DNA from: Asterias amurensis
Taxonomy: Eukaryota; Echinodermata; Asteroidea; Forcipulatida; Asteriidae
Assembly: GCF_032118995.1 (NCBI RefSeq)
Contig: NC_092666.1
Span: forward strand, 7,514,501 to 7,578,500
Length of the DNA stretch: 64,000 nt
Reading direction: 5' to 3'
The notes under the pieces: generated by a model
Database searches by the model: none
What the model saw: only the letters and a program-made list of their open reading frames with translations
What the model was told of the DNA's origin: nothing
Made by a program: the position numbers and the translations under genes
Shown: piece after piece, positions 10,226 through 21,348 of the stretch
How positions within the stretch are numbered: position 1 is the stretch's first letter
Layout: every line of letters begins with the position of its first letter

Positions 10226-12673
10226 GCCACATCGCAGAGGGTGCCTGACTACGAGCCACATCGCAGAGGGTGCCTGACTACGAGCCACATCGCAGAGGGT
10301 GCCTGACTACGAGCCACATCGCAGAGGGTGCCTGACTACGAGCCACATCGCAGAGGGTGCCTGACTACGAGCCACATCGCAGAGGGTGCCTGACTACGAG
10401 CCACATCGCAGAGGGTGCCTGACTACGAGCCACATCCCAGAGGGTGCCTGACTACGAGCCACATCCCAGAGGGTGCCTGACTACAAGCCACATCCCAGAG
10501 GTCGCCTGCCTAAAGGACATCATCCCATGTGATTGAAGCACATCAAACATTGGTAGATGGCTAGAAAATGATCTTGTTAATTCATTGGGTCTCGGTTTAA
10601 AACTTGGTCCCTCTTACAAAGCATGGTGGTTTAGACCCCCAAATGGTGTTGGAAGTCCCATCCCCTACAAGGTTCCTTTCCTTCGATAAATGCCTTTAAA
10701 AGTGCTTGTCCTAGCCGAATTTTTTTTAAATCTTTTTAGTGCCTGACTACAAGCCACATCCCAGAGGGTGCCTGACTACAAGCCACATCCCAGAGGGTGC
10801 CTGACTACGAGCCACATCCCAGAGGGTGCCTGACTACAAGCCACATCCCAGAGGGTGCCTGACTACAAGCCACATCGCAGAGGGTGCCTAACTACGAGCC
10901 ACATCGCAGAGGGTGCCTGACTACGAGCCACATCGCAGAGGGTGCCTGACTACGAGCCACATCGCAGAGGGTGCCTGACTACGAGCCACATCGCAGAGGG
11001 TGCCTGACTACGAGCCACATCGCAGAGGGTGCCTGACTACGAGCCACATCCCAGAGGGTGCCTGACTACGAGCCACATCCCAGAGGGTGCCTGACTACAA
11101 GCCACATCCCAGAGGTCGCCTGCCTAAAGGACATCATCCCATGTGATTGAAGCACATCAAACATTGGTAGATGGCTAGAAAATGATCTTGTTAATTCATT
11201 GGGTCTCGGTTTAAAACTTGGTCCCTCTTACAAAGCATGGTGGTTTAGACCCCCAAATGGTGTTGGAAGTCCCATCCCCTACAAGGTTCCTTTCCTTCGA
11301 TAAATGCCTTTAAAAGTGCTTGTCCTAGCCGAATTTTTTTTAAATCTTTTTAGTGCCTGACTACAAGCCACATCCCAGAGGGTGCCTGACTACAAGCCAC
11401 ATCCCAGAGGGTGCCTGACTACGAGCCACATCCCAGAGGGTGCCTGACTACAAGCCACATCCCAGAGGGTGCCTGACTACAAGCCACATCGCAGAGGGTG
11501 CCTAACTACGAGCCACATCCCAGAGGGTGCCTGACTACGAGCCACATCCCAGAGGGTGCTGACTACAAGCCACATCCCAGAGGGTGCCTGCCTAAAGGAC
11601 ATCATCCCATGTGATTGAAGCACATCAAACATTGGTAGATGGCTAGAAAATGATCTTGTTAATTCATTGGGTCTCGGTTTAAAACTTGGTCCCTCTTACA
11701 AAGCATGGTGGTTTAGACCCTAAATGGTGTTGGAAGTCCCATCCCCTACAAGGTTCCTTTCCTTCGATAAATGCCTTTAAAAGTGCTTGCCCTAGCCAAG
11801 TTTTTTTGTGTGAATCTTTTTAGTGCCTGACTACAAGCCACATCCCAGAGGGTGCCTGACTACGAGCCACATCCCAGAGGGTGCCTGACTACAAGCCACA
11901 TCCCAGAGGGTGCCTGACTACAAGCCACATCCCAGAGGGTGCCTGACTACGAGCCACATCCCAGAGGGTGCCTGACTACGAGCCACATCCCAGAGGGTGC
12001 CTGACTACGAGCCACATCCCAGAGGGTGCCTGACTACGAGCCATCATCCCATGTGATTGAAGCACATCAAACATTGGTAGATGGCTAGAAAATTATCTTG
12101 TTAATTAAAGGGCTCTCGGTTTAACACTTGGTCCCTCGTAGAAAACATGTTGGTTTAGACCCCCAAATGGTGTTGGAAGTTCCATCCCCTACAAGGTTCC
12201 TTTTCTTCGATAAATGCCTTTAAAAGTGCTTGCCCTAGCCAAGTTTTTTTGTGTGAATCTTTTTAGTGCCTGACTACAAGCCACATCCCAGAGGGTGCCT
12301 GACTACGAGCCACATCCCAGAGGGTGCCTGACTACAAGCCACATCCCAGAGGGTGCCTGACTACAAGCCACATCCTAGAGGGTGCCTGACTACGAGCCAC
12401 ATCCCAGAGGGTGCCTGACTACGAGCCACATCCCAGAGGGTGCCTGACTACGAGCCACATCCCAGAGGGTGCCTGACTACGAGCCATCATCCCATGTGAT
12501 TGAAGCACATCAAACATTGGTAGATGGCTAGAAAATTATCTTGTTAATTAAAGGGCTCTCGGTTTAACACTTGGTCCCTCGTAGAAAACATGTTGGTTTA
12601 GACCCCCAAATGGTGTTGGAAGTTCCATCCCCTACAAGGTTCCTTTTCTTCGATAAATGCCTTTAAAAGTGCT
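10226..12673. repeat. 29-bp minisatellite alternating with 190-240-bp spacers
   Basis: Blocks of a 29-bp unit (GCCACATCSCAGAGGGTGCC plus TGACTACRA) alternate with spacers that begin near CATCATCCCATGTGATTG and end in CTTTTTAG. Spacers lie at about 10504-10739, 11115-11353, 11586-11823, 12043-12266 and 12486-12673 (last one partial). Left blocks use the TCGCAG variant and later blocks TCCCAG. Spacers are of two kinds, differing in their left junction and in internal substitutions. The composite unit of block plus spacer is therefore itself repeated. The right copy has four spacers. Confidence 0.95.
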
Positions 12674-12894
12674 TTAAAAGTCAGTTTAAGCATTTTTTTA
12701 AGCAGTAGTCCTGTGATGATCATCTGGGACCAATTTTATAGAGCTGTTTAGGCAGAAATATTGCTAAAACAGTTCTCTATTATTTTATGCTTGGATCCTT
12801 TTTGTGCCTATAAGCATCTCTATGAAATTTGCCCCTGATGATCTATGTCTTTATATGGTTTGTACTTATGTAGTACATTGTAATTTTCTTTCAG

Positions 12895-13612
12895 ATGATT
12901 GTGACGACTGCTTTCCAGCCATCCCGTCAACCTGGACCATGAAGATGTGACAGCACAGTACAGAGAGAGAGAGATACATCATGGCTTGAGGCAGCTACAT
13001 ACCAGGGTCCCAAATGGAATATGAAGGTAAGATGTCTTTTAAGTTAAGCTTGACTTTCAAGTTTAGAAGTCAATTAAAGTGCATAAAATTGACATTTCTT
13101 GGGTCTCATAATTAAAGTTAGTCCCATTTACCTTGCACGAATACTGTTAAAGGGCCAGGAGCGTCACTGAGTGAGGGATATGCATGCTTTATAAAAAGCC
13201 ATTATTGTTACTATTATGCACAAATCTTCGATCTTTAAATCCAAGTCGCAATCTAACTGGTTTATTTTTCGGTTTTTGATCATATTACAGGACTAACGCA
13301 GTCGAACAACTTTGAGTTGGACACATCAAGATGCTGAGCCACCTTATGCCGTACCATTTAAAGTCAGCATAGCATACAACATCATCATCACCACCTCATC
13401 TAAGGCGTCATGACAACAGATGAACACATTGTCAACAGAATGGAACCCAAGTACACGAATGAGACGAAGAGACAGACCAAGTTGGCGTTAGATGGATGAC
13501 ATCAAGCAATAAGCACAAGAAAGATCAAGGTGGAATGGTGATGAAGAAGCCTTCCTTCTGCAGTATGGAGCCACATAGGCTAGATATTATGTCACTTACA
13601 AAAAAAAAAAAA
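12895..13612 (+). other. Exon-like pair of unknown noncoding transcript
   Basis: Two segments look spliced. The first, 12895-13026, lies between a TTTTCTTTCAG acceptor and a GTAAGATG donor. The second starts at 13291 after a CATATTACAG acceptor and ends at an A-run at 13600-13612. Neither has a sustained open frame. The second holds a LINE-like tail (separate entry). The same arrangement is conserved at 61334-61465 and from 61730. A spliced noncoding RNA, or a retroposed copy ending in poly(A), are both possible. Confidence 0.25.
13441..13578 (+). pseudogene. Possible C-terminal relic of a LINE reverse transcriptase
   Basis: One frame reads an Arg-rich stretch (RMRRRDRPSWR), an in-frame TAG, then MDDIKQ and an acidic end (FLLQYGAT) before a stop. 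The basic patch followed by W-MDD-I resembles the C-terminal tails of some endonuclease-type LINE proteins. It is short. The left copy has TAA where the right copy (61880-62017) has CAA. I see no catalytic motif, so the assignment is weak. Confidence 0.3.
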
Positions 13613-13690
13613 GATTTGTGAAGATTTCACATTTCGTTGGCCTGTTTAATTCATTCTTGGAAGTATATGTGCTTTTAGAAATATTGTCAA

Positions 13691-13912
13691 CATACATGAA
13701 ATGAGGTACTTCATTACAAGTATGTAGACAGAATACATAATAAACTTGTATCGAGGTACTATACAAGTTCATGTATTCACATACAAAAATTGCATGTTTG
13801 TAATGAGGTACTTCATTACAATCATGTAATTATAACATGCTTGCAATAAAGTACCTTATTGCAAGTATGTAAAAGCTTCATGTGCGTAATGAAGTACCGC
13901 ATTACAACCATG
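13691..13912. repeat. Cluster of five GTAC-centred palindromes
   Basis: Four 34-bp imperfect palindromes lie at 13691-13724, 13793-13826, 13836-13869 and 13879-13912, with a shorter relative at 13743-13769 (perfect 9-base arms AACTTGTAT / ATACAAGTT). Arms follow CATGNTTGNAATGA around a central GTAC; the third and fourth (13793 and 13836) each have one arm mismatch, the first has three and the fifth four. Centres are 43-53 bases apart. The cluster is conserved at 62130-62351. Confidence 0.85.
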
Positions 13913-14277
13913 AAACAAGTTAAGTTAATTTGTAATGCAGTTTGCTAATTACAAAATACGAAACAACATAATTTTATTTGTAGTAAATTCATAACAAATA
14001 AAAAGAGAATTTGTTTTAATGAGTTTGTTTAAGTGTTTATTAGACATTAAGTTTTGTATTGTTACTACTTAATTTGAATAATGAATCAAATATAAAATGT
14101 AACTTTTGTAATGTGTCATTCTGTCTATCAATTATTTATTAGTCTAATTGTTTACATGGTATTTGTTCTGGGGTAGCTTACATGGTGGCCACCATACTTT
14201 GTTGTTGGTAACTCTGAATAAAGCTTTTAATGTGAAAGGTCATGCCATTGTGTCGTGTGAAAATGGAGGTTGGTTAA
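13913..14277. other. AT-rich spacer; no recognised gene
   Basis: Duplicated AT-rich DNA between the palindromes and the 51-bp array. An AATAAA lies near 14218 and a 60-codon frame starts at 14148, but the frame has no recognisable similarity and runs into the array. Confidence 0.4.
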
Positions 14278-15716
14278 GAGTACTCATTAAACGAGTTTAT
14301 TTAAGTACAAGGGTCATGACAATGTCATAGGGTACTCATTAACAAGGTTATTTAATTACAAAGGGAATGACAATGTCATAGAGTACTCATTAACGAGGTT
14401 AATTAATTACAAAGGGAATGACAATGTCACAGAGTACTCATTAACGAGGTTATTTAGTTACAAAGGTCATGACAATGTCATATAGTACTCATTAAAGAGG
14501 TGATTTAATTACAAAGGTATTGACAATGTCATAGGGTACTCATTAACGAGGTAAATTAATAACAAAGGTGATGACAATGTCATAGAATACTCATTAACAA
14601 GGTTAATTAATTACAAAGGGAATGACAATGTCATAGAGTACTCATTAACGAGGTTATATAATTACAAAGGTGATGACAATGTCATAGAGAACTCATTAAC
14701 GAGGTTAAATAATTACAAAGGGAACGGCAATGTCATAGAGTACTCACCAATGAGATGATTTAATTACAAAGGTATTGACAATGTCATAGAGTACTCATTA
14801 ACGAGGTTATATTAATTACAAAGGTGATGACAATGTCATAGAGTACTCATTAAAGAGGTTATATTAATTACAAAGGTGATGACAATGTCATAGAGAACTC
14901 ATTAACGAGGTTAATTAATTACAAAGGGAATGGCAATGTCATAGAGTACTCACCAAAGAGATGATTTAATTACAAAGGTATTGACAATGTCATTGAGTAC
15001 TCATTAACGAGGTTATATTAATTACAAAGGTGATGACAATGTCATAGAGAACTCATTAACGAGGTTAATTAATTACAAAGGGAATGGCAATGTCATAGAG
15101 TACTCACCAATGAGATGATTTAATTACAAAGGTATTGACAATGTCATAGGGTACTCATTAACGAGGTTATTTAATTACAAAGGGAATGACAATGTCATAG
15201 AGTACTCATTAACGAGGTTAATTAATTACAAAGGGAATGACAATGTCATAGAGTACTCATTAACGAGGTTATTTAATTACAAAGGGAATGACAATGTCAT
15301 AGAGTACTCATTAACGAGGTTAATTAATTACAAAGGGAATGACATTGTCATAGAGTACTCATTAACGAGGTGATTAAACTACAAAGGTGTTGACAATGTC
15401 ATAGGGTACTCATTAACGAGGTTATTTAGTTACACAGCTAATGACATTGTTTAGCTGTATAGAGTACTCATTAACAAGGTTGAATAATTTCAAAGGTCAT
15501 GACATTATCTGTATAGAGTACTCATTAACAAGGTTTTATAATTACAAAGGTCATGACATTGTCTTAGCTGTATAGAGTACTCATTGACAAGGTTTTATAA
15601 TTACAAAGGTCATGACATTGTCTTAGCTGTATAGAGTACTCATTAACAAGAATTAATAATTACAAAGGTCATGGCATTGTCTTAGCTGAATAGAGTACTC
15701 ATTAACAAGATTTTAT
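14278..15716. repeat. 51-bp tandem array, about 28 units
   Basis: Units contain the perfect palindrome GAGTACTC, then ATTAACGAGGTT, AATTACAAAGG and a near-palindrome GACAATGTC. Most units are close to 51 bases. The last few, from about 15440, are about 60 bases because TTAGCTGTATAG is added between GACATTGTC and GAGTACTC. The TTAATTAATTAC variant alternates irregularly with TTATTTAATTAC. The right copy (62717-63848) has about six units fewer. Confidence 0.93.
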
Positions 15717-16380
15717 ACTATAATAATAATATAAAATAATAGTGATAAATAATTTTCAGAGAGGGGTAACATTACAAATAAGCAATTGTTGTAGTGGTTA
15801 CACACTCAAATTTATTACGATCCCTTTTGTGGGGTGGGAGATGACAACCTTCACGTGGTCCACCCTGTTGTTAACTAATTGTCATCAAACAATACAGCTG
15901 TATATACGTATGTATATATAGCTCTATGCATTTAACCAGTAACCCCATCAGGCTCGATGAACTTTCAAGAATGTTCATGATCAGTCAATGACCATGCCTA
16001 AAACAGTTCATAACATGTTCATTAGAGCAGATCATGAACCAAGTTCAAGAACTGTTTATCTGTTCAATTGATGGACGTTTGATAGGGGAACAAAAGGGAA
16101 GCGACGAGTTCTTTATTGGCCTTTTAAAACCAGCAGGGTCATTGCCAGGTGATAAAGGCCCGAGCAGATGGCGAGGGCCTTTATTGCACGGCAACATACG
16201 TTTAAGAACAAGTCACTACTCTTTTATTCCCATTAATAGTAATGCCCTTTTGTTAAAAAGCGCGCTTAGAAATAGATATGTGTGCGCACTTACATTACGC
16301 CCTGTTACTAAAAGCTATGAATTGCGTGTTTGGCATGAGTATATTGGCGTACGTGCAAGCCTGACACGCGGAAGCCAGCC
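15717..16380. other. No recognised gene; end of visible duplication
   Basis: The left part, to 15868, is still duplicated at the right window edge. A 168-codon open frame starts at 16034, but its second half lies in the 194-bp repeat and it matches nothing I know; I treat it as chance. No other structure recognised. Confidence 0.4.
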
Positions 16381-17694
16381 GGTTATAAACAGCTCCAGCT
16401 GGGCCCAATTTCATGGCTCTGCTTACAGTAAGCAGAGAATCAGTGCTTACCGAAGCAGGGAATTCTGTGTATACGGCAAGCGTACTTCACAGGTTAGCGG
16501 AAAATTTTGGCTTTTGCGCGTGCCTACTCCACATTTCTAGGCATTCTGCGCTTAAAAGGCTAGCAATGAAATCCGGTTATAAACGGCTCCAGCTGGGCCC
16601 AATTTCATGGCACTGCTTACGGTAGGCAGAGAATCAGCGCTTACGGTAGCAGGGAATTCTGTGTATACGGCAAGCGTATTTCACTGGTTAGCGGCGAATT
16701 TTGGCTTTTGCGCATGACGTTTCTAGGCATTCTACGCTTGAAAGGCTAGCACATAAAACCGGTTATAAACAGCTCCAGCTGGGCCCAATTTCATGGCACT
16801 GCTTACAGTAAGCAGAGAATCAGCGCTCTCCGAAGCAGGGAATTCTGTGTATACAGCAAGCATATTTCACGGGTTAGCGGCAAATTTTGGCTTTTGTGCG
16901 TGCCTACTCCATGTTTCTAGGCATTCTACGCTTTAAAGGCTAGCACATAAAGCCGGTTATAAACAGCTCCAGCTGGGCCCAATTTCATGGCACTGCTTAC
17001 GATAAGCAGAGAATCAGCGCTTACGGAAGCAGGGAATTCTGTGTATACAGCAAGCATATTTCACGGGTTAGCGGCAAATTTTGGCTTTTGTGCGTGCCTA
17101 CTCCATGTTTCTAGGCATTCTACGCTTTAAAGGCTAGCACAGAAAGCTGGTTATAAACAGCTCCAGCTGGGCCCAATTTCATGGCACTGCTTACGATAAG
17201 CAGAGAATCAGCGCTTACGGAAGCAGGGAATTCTGTGTATACGGCAAGCGTATTTCACAAGTTAGCGGCGTATTTTGGCTTTTGCGCATGCCTACTCCAC
17301 GTTTCTAAACATTCTACGCTTAAAAGCCTACCTCAGAAATTTGGCGCTTGCACGTAAGCGGGGAATCGTGATGGTAACTCCACGTTTCTATGCATTCTCT
17401 GCTTAAAAGGCTTGCACAGAAAGCTGGTCATAAACAGCTCCAGCTGGGCCCAATATCATGGCTCTGCTTGCCGTAAGCAAAGAATCAGCGCTTACGGAAG
17501 CAGTGAATTCTGTGTATATGGCAAGTGTATTCACGGGCTTGCGACGAATTTTGGCTTTTGCGCAAACCTACTCCACGCTTCTAGGCATTCTACGCTTAAA
17601 AGCCTACCTCAGAAATTTGGCGCTTGCACGTAAGCGGGGAATCGTGATGGTAAGCGCGGAATTCGGCGGTAAGCAGAGCCATAAAATTGGGCCC
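16381..17694. mobile_element. Palindrome-ended MITE with internally amplified 194-bp repeats
   Basis: Units beginning GGTTATAAACAGCTCC occur at 16381, 16575, 16761, 16955 and 17149 (spacing 186-194) and, in diverged form, at 17426, the last one separated by 277 bases that include extra sequence. The first unit holds GGGCCCAATTTCATGGCTCT (from 16401) and the far end holds its inverse, AGAGCCATAAAATTGGGCCC (to 17694). The block therefore has terminal inverted repeats, with the inner part amplified in tandem. A single, reversed, non-amplified relative is at 49063-49310. Confidence 0.8.
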
Positions 17695-18540
17695 TGGTCA
17701 TTCTCAACCATTTAAACACCTCAGGTGTAGCGCTCTCAACCAATAGGAGTAGCGAAACAGTCTTGGGTATTTATGAATGGATTTTTATAAATTTCATGAA
17801 TTTTCAGTAAAACTTCCGTCTAAGCTTTCTTAGTTTGCAGTTTATTAACTTTAATGCATTATCATAACTCGACTGTGTATCAGCTCCCTGGCATTATGTT
17901 ATTTTTAGTATCCGTTTGTCATTGCTGGTAATGCTCATTAACATAATTATCAATCACTTTACTTTGAAGTGTTTTCTTTTGCCATTAGGTCTAAGCTATA
18001 GTAAGTTTTAAAATGTTCAATTTGTGTTGCCAGGTTTTTATTCATTCAAACTTACATTTATCTTCATGAAATCAAGTACAAACAATTGGTTTTGTAAAGG
18101 ATAACCAATAAACAAAGCTGTTTATTGAGGCAGAGAAAAATAGAGCTTAACATTCAGTGTACAAGTATGGCTTTTGAGTAAAATAAATGCATTGGTCATG
18201 TGAAACAGGAAACAACTGTGTGATGTAGACTGATCATTGTAAAAAATAGTAGAAATACCCCTGCCCTGTAAAACAACCGTGCATTGTTTTGTCAAAATGT
18301 CAAAGGAAAAGGGGCCTGTGTGAATTATGATTTGTTAACCTATAAAAAATCCGGAAAAACCTTAAGTTATTTGGTTTGTATCCCACTCCAGTGAATTTGT
18401 CTTTGTTCACCCCAAAATCATTTACAATTTGCCCAGTCAGTAATTTCCTTTGATATGATTTGAAACTTTGCACGGTGGAAGTTTTATTAAAGAGATAGTA
18501 CACAGTAAAACATCTGTTTTGAGAAGTGTTTGTTTTAAAG
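17695..18540. other. AT-rich DNA; nothing recognised
   Basis: No open frame of note, no repeat family I recognise and no clear splice-bounded exon. A 67-codon minus-strand frame at 18300-18503 is unsupported. Confidence 0.4.
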
Positions 18541-19830
18541 ACCGTTGGTTAACGATTCTTTATGCCAGAACTTCAAACATAGAACTAATCTGCAACAAAA
18601 CATTTCAAAAAGTGATTGCGTTTTTAAAAACCTGTGTAATTTGTGTCAACATGGAAAGAATTTTCCCTTTATATAGGAATACAAGCTGGAAAGCATTACC
18701 GCTGTAACGATTCTTATGTTCAATTTGTGAGAGGGGTTCAAAATTGTTACACCTTTTTCATCCCCATAATGTACAAAAAAGATGAAATGTTTCTCAAAAT
18801 GCGATTATCTAAAGCTGTTTACTAAGCTTCACCGCAGTTATAAGTTTTTACTGACCCATTATTTGAAAGTTGAATATTATCTATAGGAATACAATCTGGG
18901 AGGCAATAAAGGCACTGTACACGTTTGGTAATTGTCAAAGACCAGTATTCTCACTTGGTGTATCCCATCATAAGCATAAAATAACAAGCCTGTCATAATT
19001 TGGGCTCAATTGGCCATCGAAGTTGCGAGAAAACATTTGGTGTGCTTGCAGCTAGGAATAAAATACTTCTAGCTAGAAGTCTTTTAATATTTTAGTTAGA
19101 AATAACCCCTTTCTCAAAAATTACGTTACTTCGGAGGGAGTCGTTTCCCAGAATGTTTTATACCATGAACAACCGCTCTCCAATGCTCGTTACCAAGTCA
19201 GTTTTTAAGTTAATTGTTTTGAGTAATTACCAAACGTGTACCTTCCCTTTACACTTCTCATTTTAATTATTTGGGAGAATAAAAATAGGAAGGATAATCC
19301 CAATAGGAATATAATCTGAGAAGCATTACCGCGGTAATGCGTGTTATGATCGGGGAGGGGGGGTCAAGCGTTTGTAACAGGAAGCGAAATATAATTTTTT
19401 TATCTAAAACTTGCACTGTAGGGCCTACTATCCAACTGCTATAGGCCCTACTCCTCACCGCATGTATAAAGTTTTATGGCATTCCAGAGTTCAATATGGT
19501 CCAACTGGAAAGAATTTAGTCAAATTAGGATACAATAGGGATACAATCCGAGAAGCGTTACTGCGGTAATGCTTTTATATTCAATTTGGGGGGGGGGGGG
19601 GGGAGGGGAGGGAATAAAAAGTGGTACCCCGTTTTCCATACCCGGACGTAAATGTACTTCTTAAACGATGCATTGTACTATCCAAAGCTGTCGTACTTCT
19701 TACCACTTAGATTTTTTTCCACTGGTTTTTCAGAGTTTCATTGTCATAATGGGAAGAATAGTTCATATAGAAACACAATCTGAGAAGCATTACCGCAGTG
19801 ACGCTTCTTACATTAAATTTTGGGGTCGCC
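18541..19830. repeat. Degenerate repeat of about 220-240 bp
   Basis: A motif reading ATAGGAATACAATCTGAGAAGC then ATTACCGCGGTAATGC recurs in diverged form near 18670, 18885, 19300, 19530 and 19765, usually followed by TTCAATTTG and a G-run (up to 14 G at 19588). Spacing is about 215-235 except where a TTAA-type element interrupts. Units are old and strongly mutated. Confidence 0.6.
18916..19252. mobile_element. TTAAAGGCAGTGG palindromic element, diverged copy
   Basis: Begins AAAGGCACTGTACACGTTTG and ends GAGTAATTACCAAACGTGTA, the inverted ends of the commonest element of the window. It interrupts the degenerate repeat at 18541-19830, so it inserted later. Non-coding. Confidence 0.75.
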
Positions 19831-19832
19831 AG

Positions 19833-20220
19833 AAGCCATTGGACACTATTGGTAATTGTCAAAGACCAGTCTTCCCACTTGCTGTATCTCAACATAATAT
19901 GCATATAATAACAAACCTGTGAAAATTTGGGCTCGATTGGTCGTCGGAGTTGCGAGATAACTATGAAAGAAAAAAACACCCTTGTCACGCAAAATTGTGT
20001 GCTTTCAGATGCTCGATTTCGGGACCTCAAATTCTAAACTTGAGGTCTCGAAATCAAATTCGTGGAAAATTACTTCTTTCTCGAAAACTACCCACTTCAG
20101 AGGGAGCCGTTTCTCACAATCTTTTATACTACGAACCTCTCCCCATTACTCATTACCAAGTAAGGTTTTATGCTAATAATTATTTTGAGTAATTACCAAT
20201 AGTGTCCACTGCCTTTAAGC
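19833..20220. mobile_element. TTAAAGGCAGTGG palindromic element
   Basis: Both ends carry the family terminus (GACACTATTGGTAATTG at left, CCAATAGTGTCCACTGCCTT at right). The centre is the inverted pair GGGACCTC / GAGGTCTC around 20011-20047. About 390 bases, non-coding. Short open frames over it are accidental. Confidence 0.85.
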
Positions 20221-21022
20221 TATTTTCTGTGCTTAGCAAGTGTTTGTGCTTCCAGGCATAATGAAATTAGGCCTACGTTCCAGTCTATTTCCTGGCAGGC
20301 AATACATTCCACTGCTCATATTATGAAAAATGCTGTATGATAACGACCAAATAAATAGAAGGCTGGATTTCTGCACAAAAATATTGGAAAAAGTCATACA
20401 AATTGAACTTTGATAGCGCCCTCTATTGACAGGCTAATTTCATTATGATTCAAATTATATCGCCAATTGTTCTTCACCAATGTTCTCCAATAATTTCACG
20501 AAATCGCCTTAAAAATTACAGATTATTCTTCATCCATCAACCAGTTAATTCTCGCCCGTGCGTGCAGTATAGAAATGAGTAGGACTTTTCTTCTTTTGTT
20601 ATCTCTAAAGATGGGATATTGGTATTTTTTAAGTATGGGGCTCGTGATCAGTGTGATGATCAATCATTGATGGTTTGCTGCGTGCATGGGAAAGTTTGTT
20701 ATTTACCAGTTACGATATGGTAGTGTTTTACCGTAGTTACAGAAGTTCCGGAGTACCCAATCATCAAGTGGTTGATTATTAAGGTTACTAGTACTGTGTT
20801 TCTTCTCTTTGGGCCTAATAATAATCCAGTTGATCTCATTGTTTTGTGTACATGCTGTATTACCTATAAAAAAATTTTTAATAATAATTGACACTAGGCC
20901 TAGGCCTGTTTCGTTGTCTACGGATATGTGATGTGTGCTTTGTTTACCCACGCCTGCTTCTTCTATTCTGTGGAAGAGGTAAAGACATCACCAATCAGTG
21001 GTAAAGCTCGTTCATTTCAACA
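20221..21022. other. Region upstream of a candidate gene; no promoter recognised
   Basis: AT-rich with no recognised repeat. If the candidate gene starting at 21023 is real, its promoter and 5' UTR would fall here, but I see no convincing TATA box or initiator. Confidence 0.3.
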
Positions 21023-21032
21023 ATGGATGAAG
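21023..21032 (+). CDS. Candidate first coding exon of unidentified host gene
   Basis: The context CAACAATGGATGAAG is followed by GTAAGTG, a near-consensus splice donor. Translation could start at the first ATG (phase 1 at the donor) or at the second ATG, 21027 (phase 0). Only the second keeps the next candidate exon open if the acceptor at 21096 is used. The exon is tiny and rests only on a good donor next to an ATG. Confidence 0.3.
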
Positions 21033-21096
21033 GTAAGTGAAGATTGAACAACTTCTTTCCAATTTTCTCATTTGCTTTCACCTTTTTTGTTTACAG

Positions 21097-21258
21097 TACA
21101 GTACTCTTGATGTTGGAACTGTAATACTTACCTTCATTGGTGATGATCAGTGTTGTAGCCATGGTGGGCGACGGTGGGCGGGCCTGCCCAGTACTGACAT
21201 GTTCCGCCTGGCACTTCAGCTGAAAAACAGACTGCCAATACCACAACTAGTTCCAATG
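21097..21258 (+). CDS. Candidate coding exon of unidentified host gene
   Basis: A pyrimidine-rich acceptor (CCTTTTTTGTTTACAG) precedes 162 bases, exactly 54 codons, open in one frame and ending at ATG followed by GTAGGT. The product ends in a hydrophobic and basic run (FRLALQLKNRLPIPQLVPM). The frame stays open past the donor to 21321. I do not recognise the protein. The join to the exon at 25927 needs either a downstream acceptor (25934) or a missed exon, because phases otherwise disagree. Confidence 0.35.
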
Positions 21259-21348
21259 GTAGGTCTTGTATTGCATAATGGTCATCAGCCAGTGAGGCAG
21301 TTGAACATCTTCTGTGATTAATTTGTGGGCAGAAGTTTTATTGGGCTC

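Larger units (their letters stand above)
1..15868. repeat. Left copy of a large direct segmental duplication
   Basis: This stretch is repeated in the same orientation at 50359-64000. Alignment by eye is continuous from the first base (offset about 50.36 kb) to the last base of the window (offset 48.13 kb), and the offset changes only at a few indels and at tandem arrays of different length. In the first 1.48 kb I see roughly half a dozen single-base differences. The left end lies beyond the window and the right end cannot be fixed because the second copy is cut by the window edge. Tandem duplication and an assembly artefact that placed two haplotypes in series both fit. Confidence 0.97.

Noticed and set aside
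7309-10306. Open frames of more than 900 residues on both strands over the 12-bp array (and up to 1390 residues at 55486-59658)
   Set aside because: They exist only because the unit length is divisible by three and lacks stops in five frames; all five frames are open at once and flanks carry no domain.
10226-12673. CRISPR-like look of alternating short repeats and longer inserts
   Set aside because: The 29-bp units are contiguous without unique spacers, the inserts are near-identical to each other, and the genome is metazoan.
16034-16540. 168-codon open frame
   Set aside because: The second half lies in the 194-bp repeat, and neither half resembles a protein I know.
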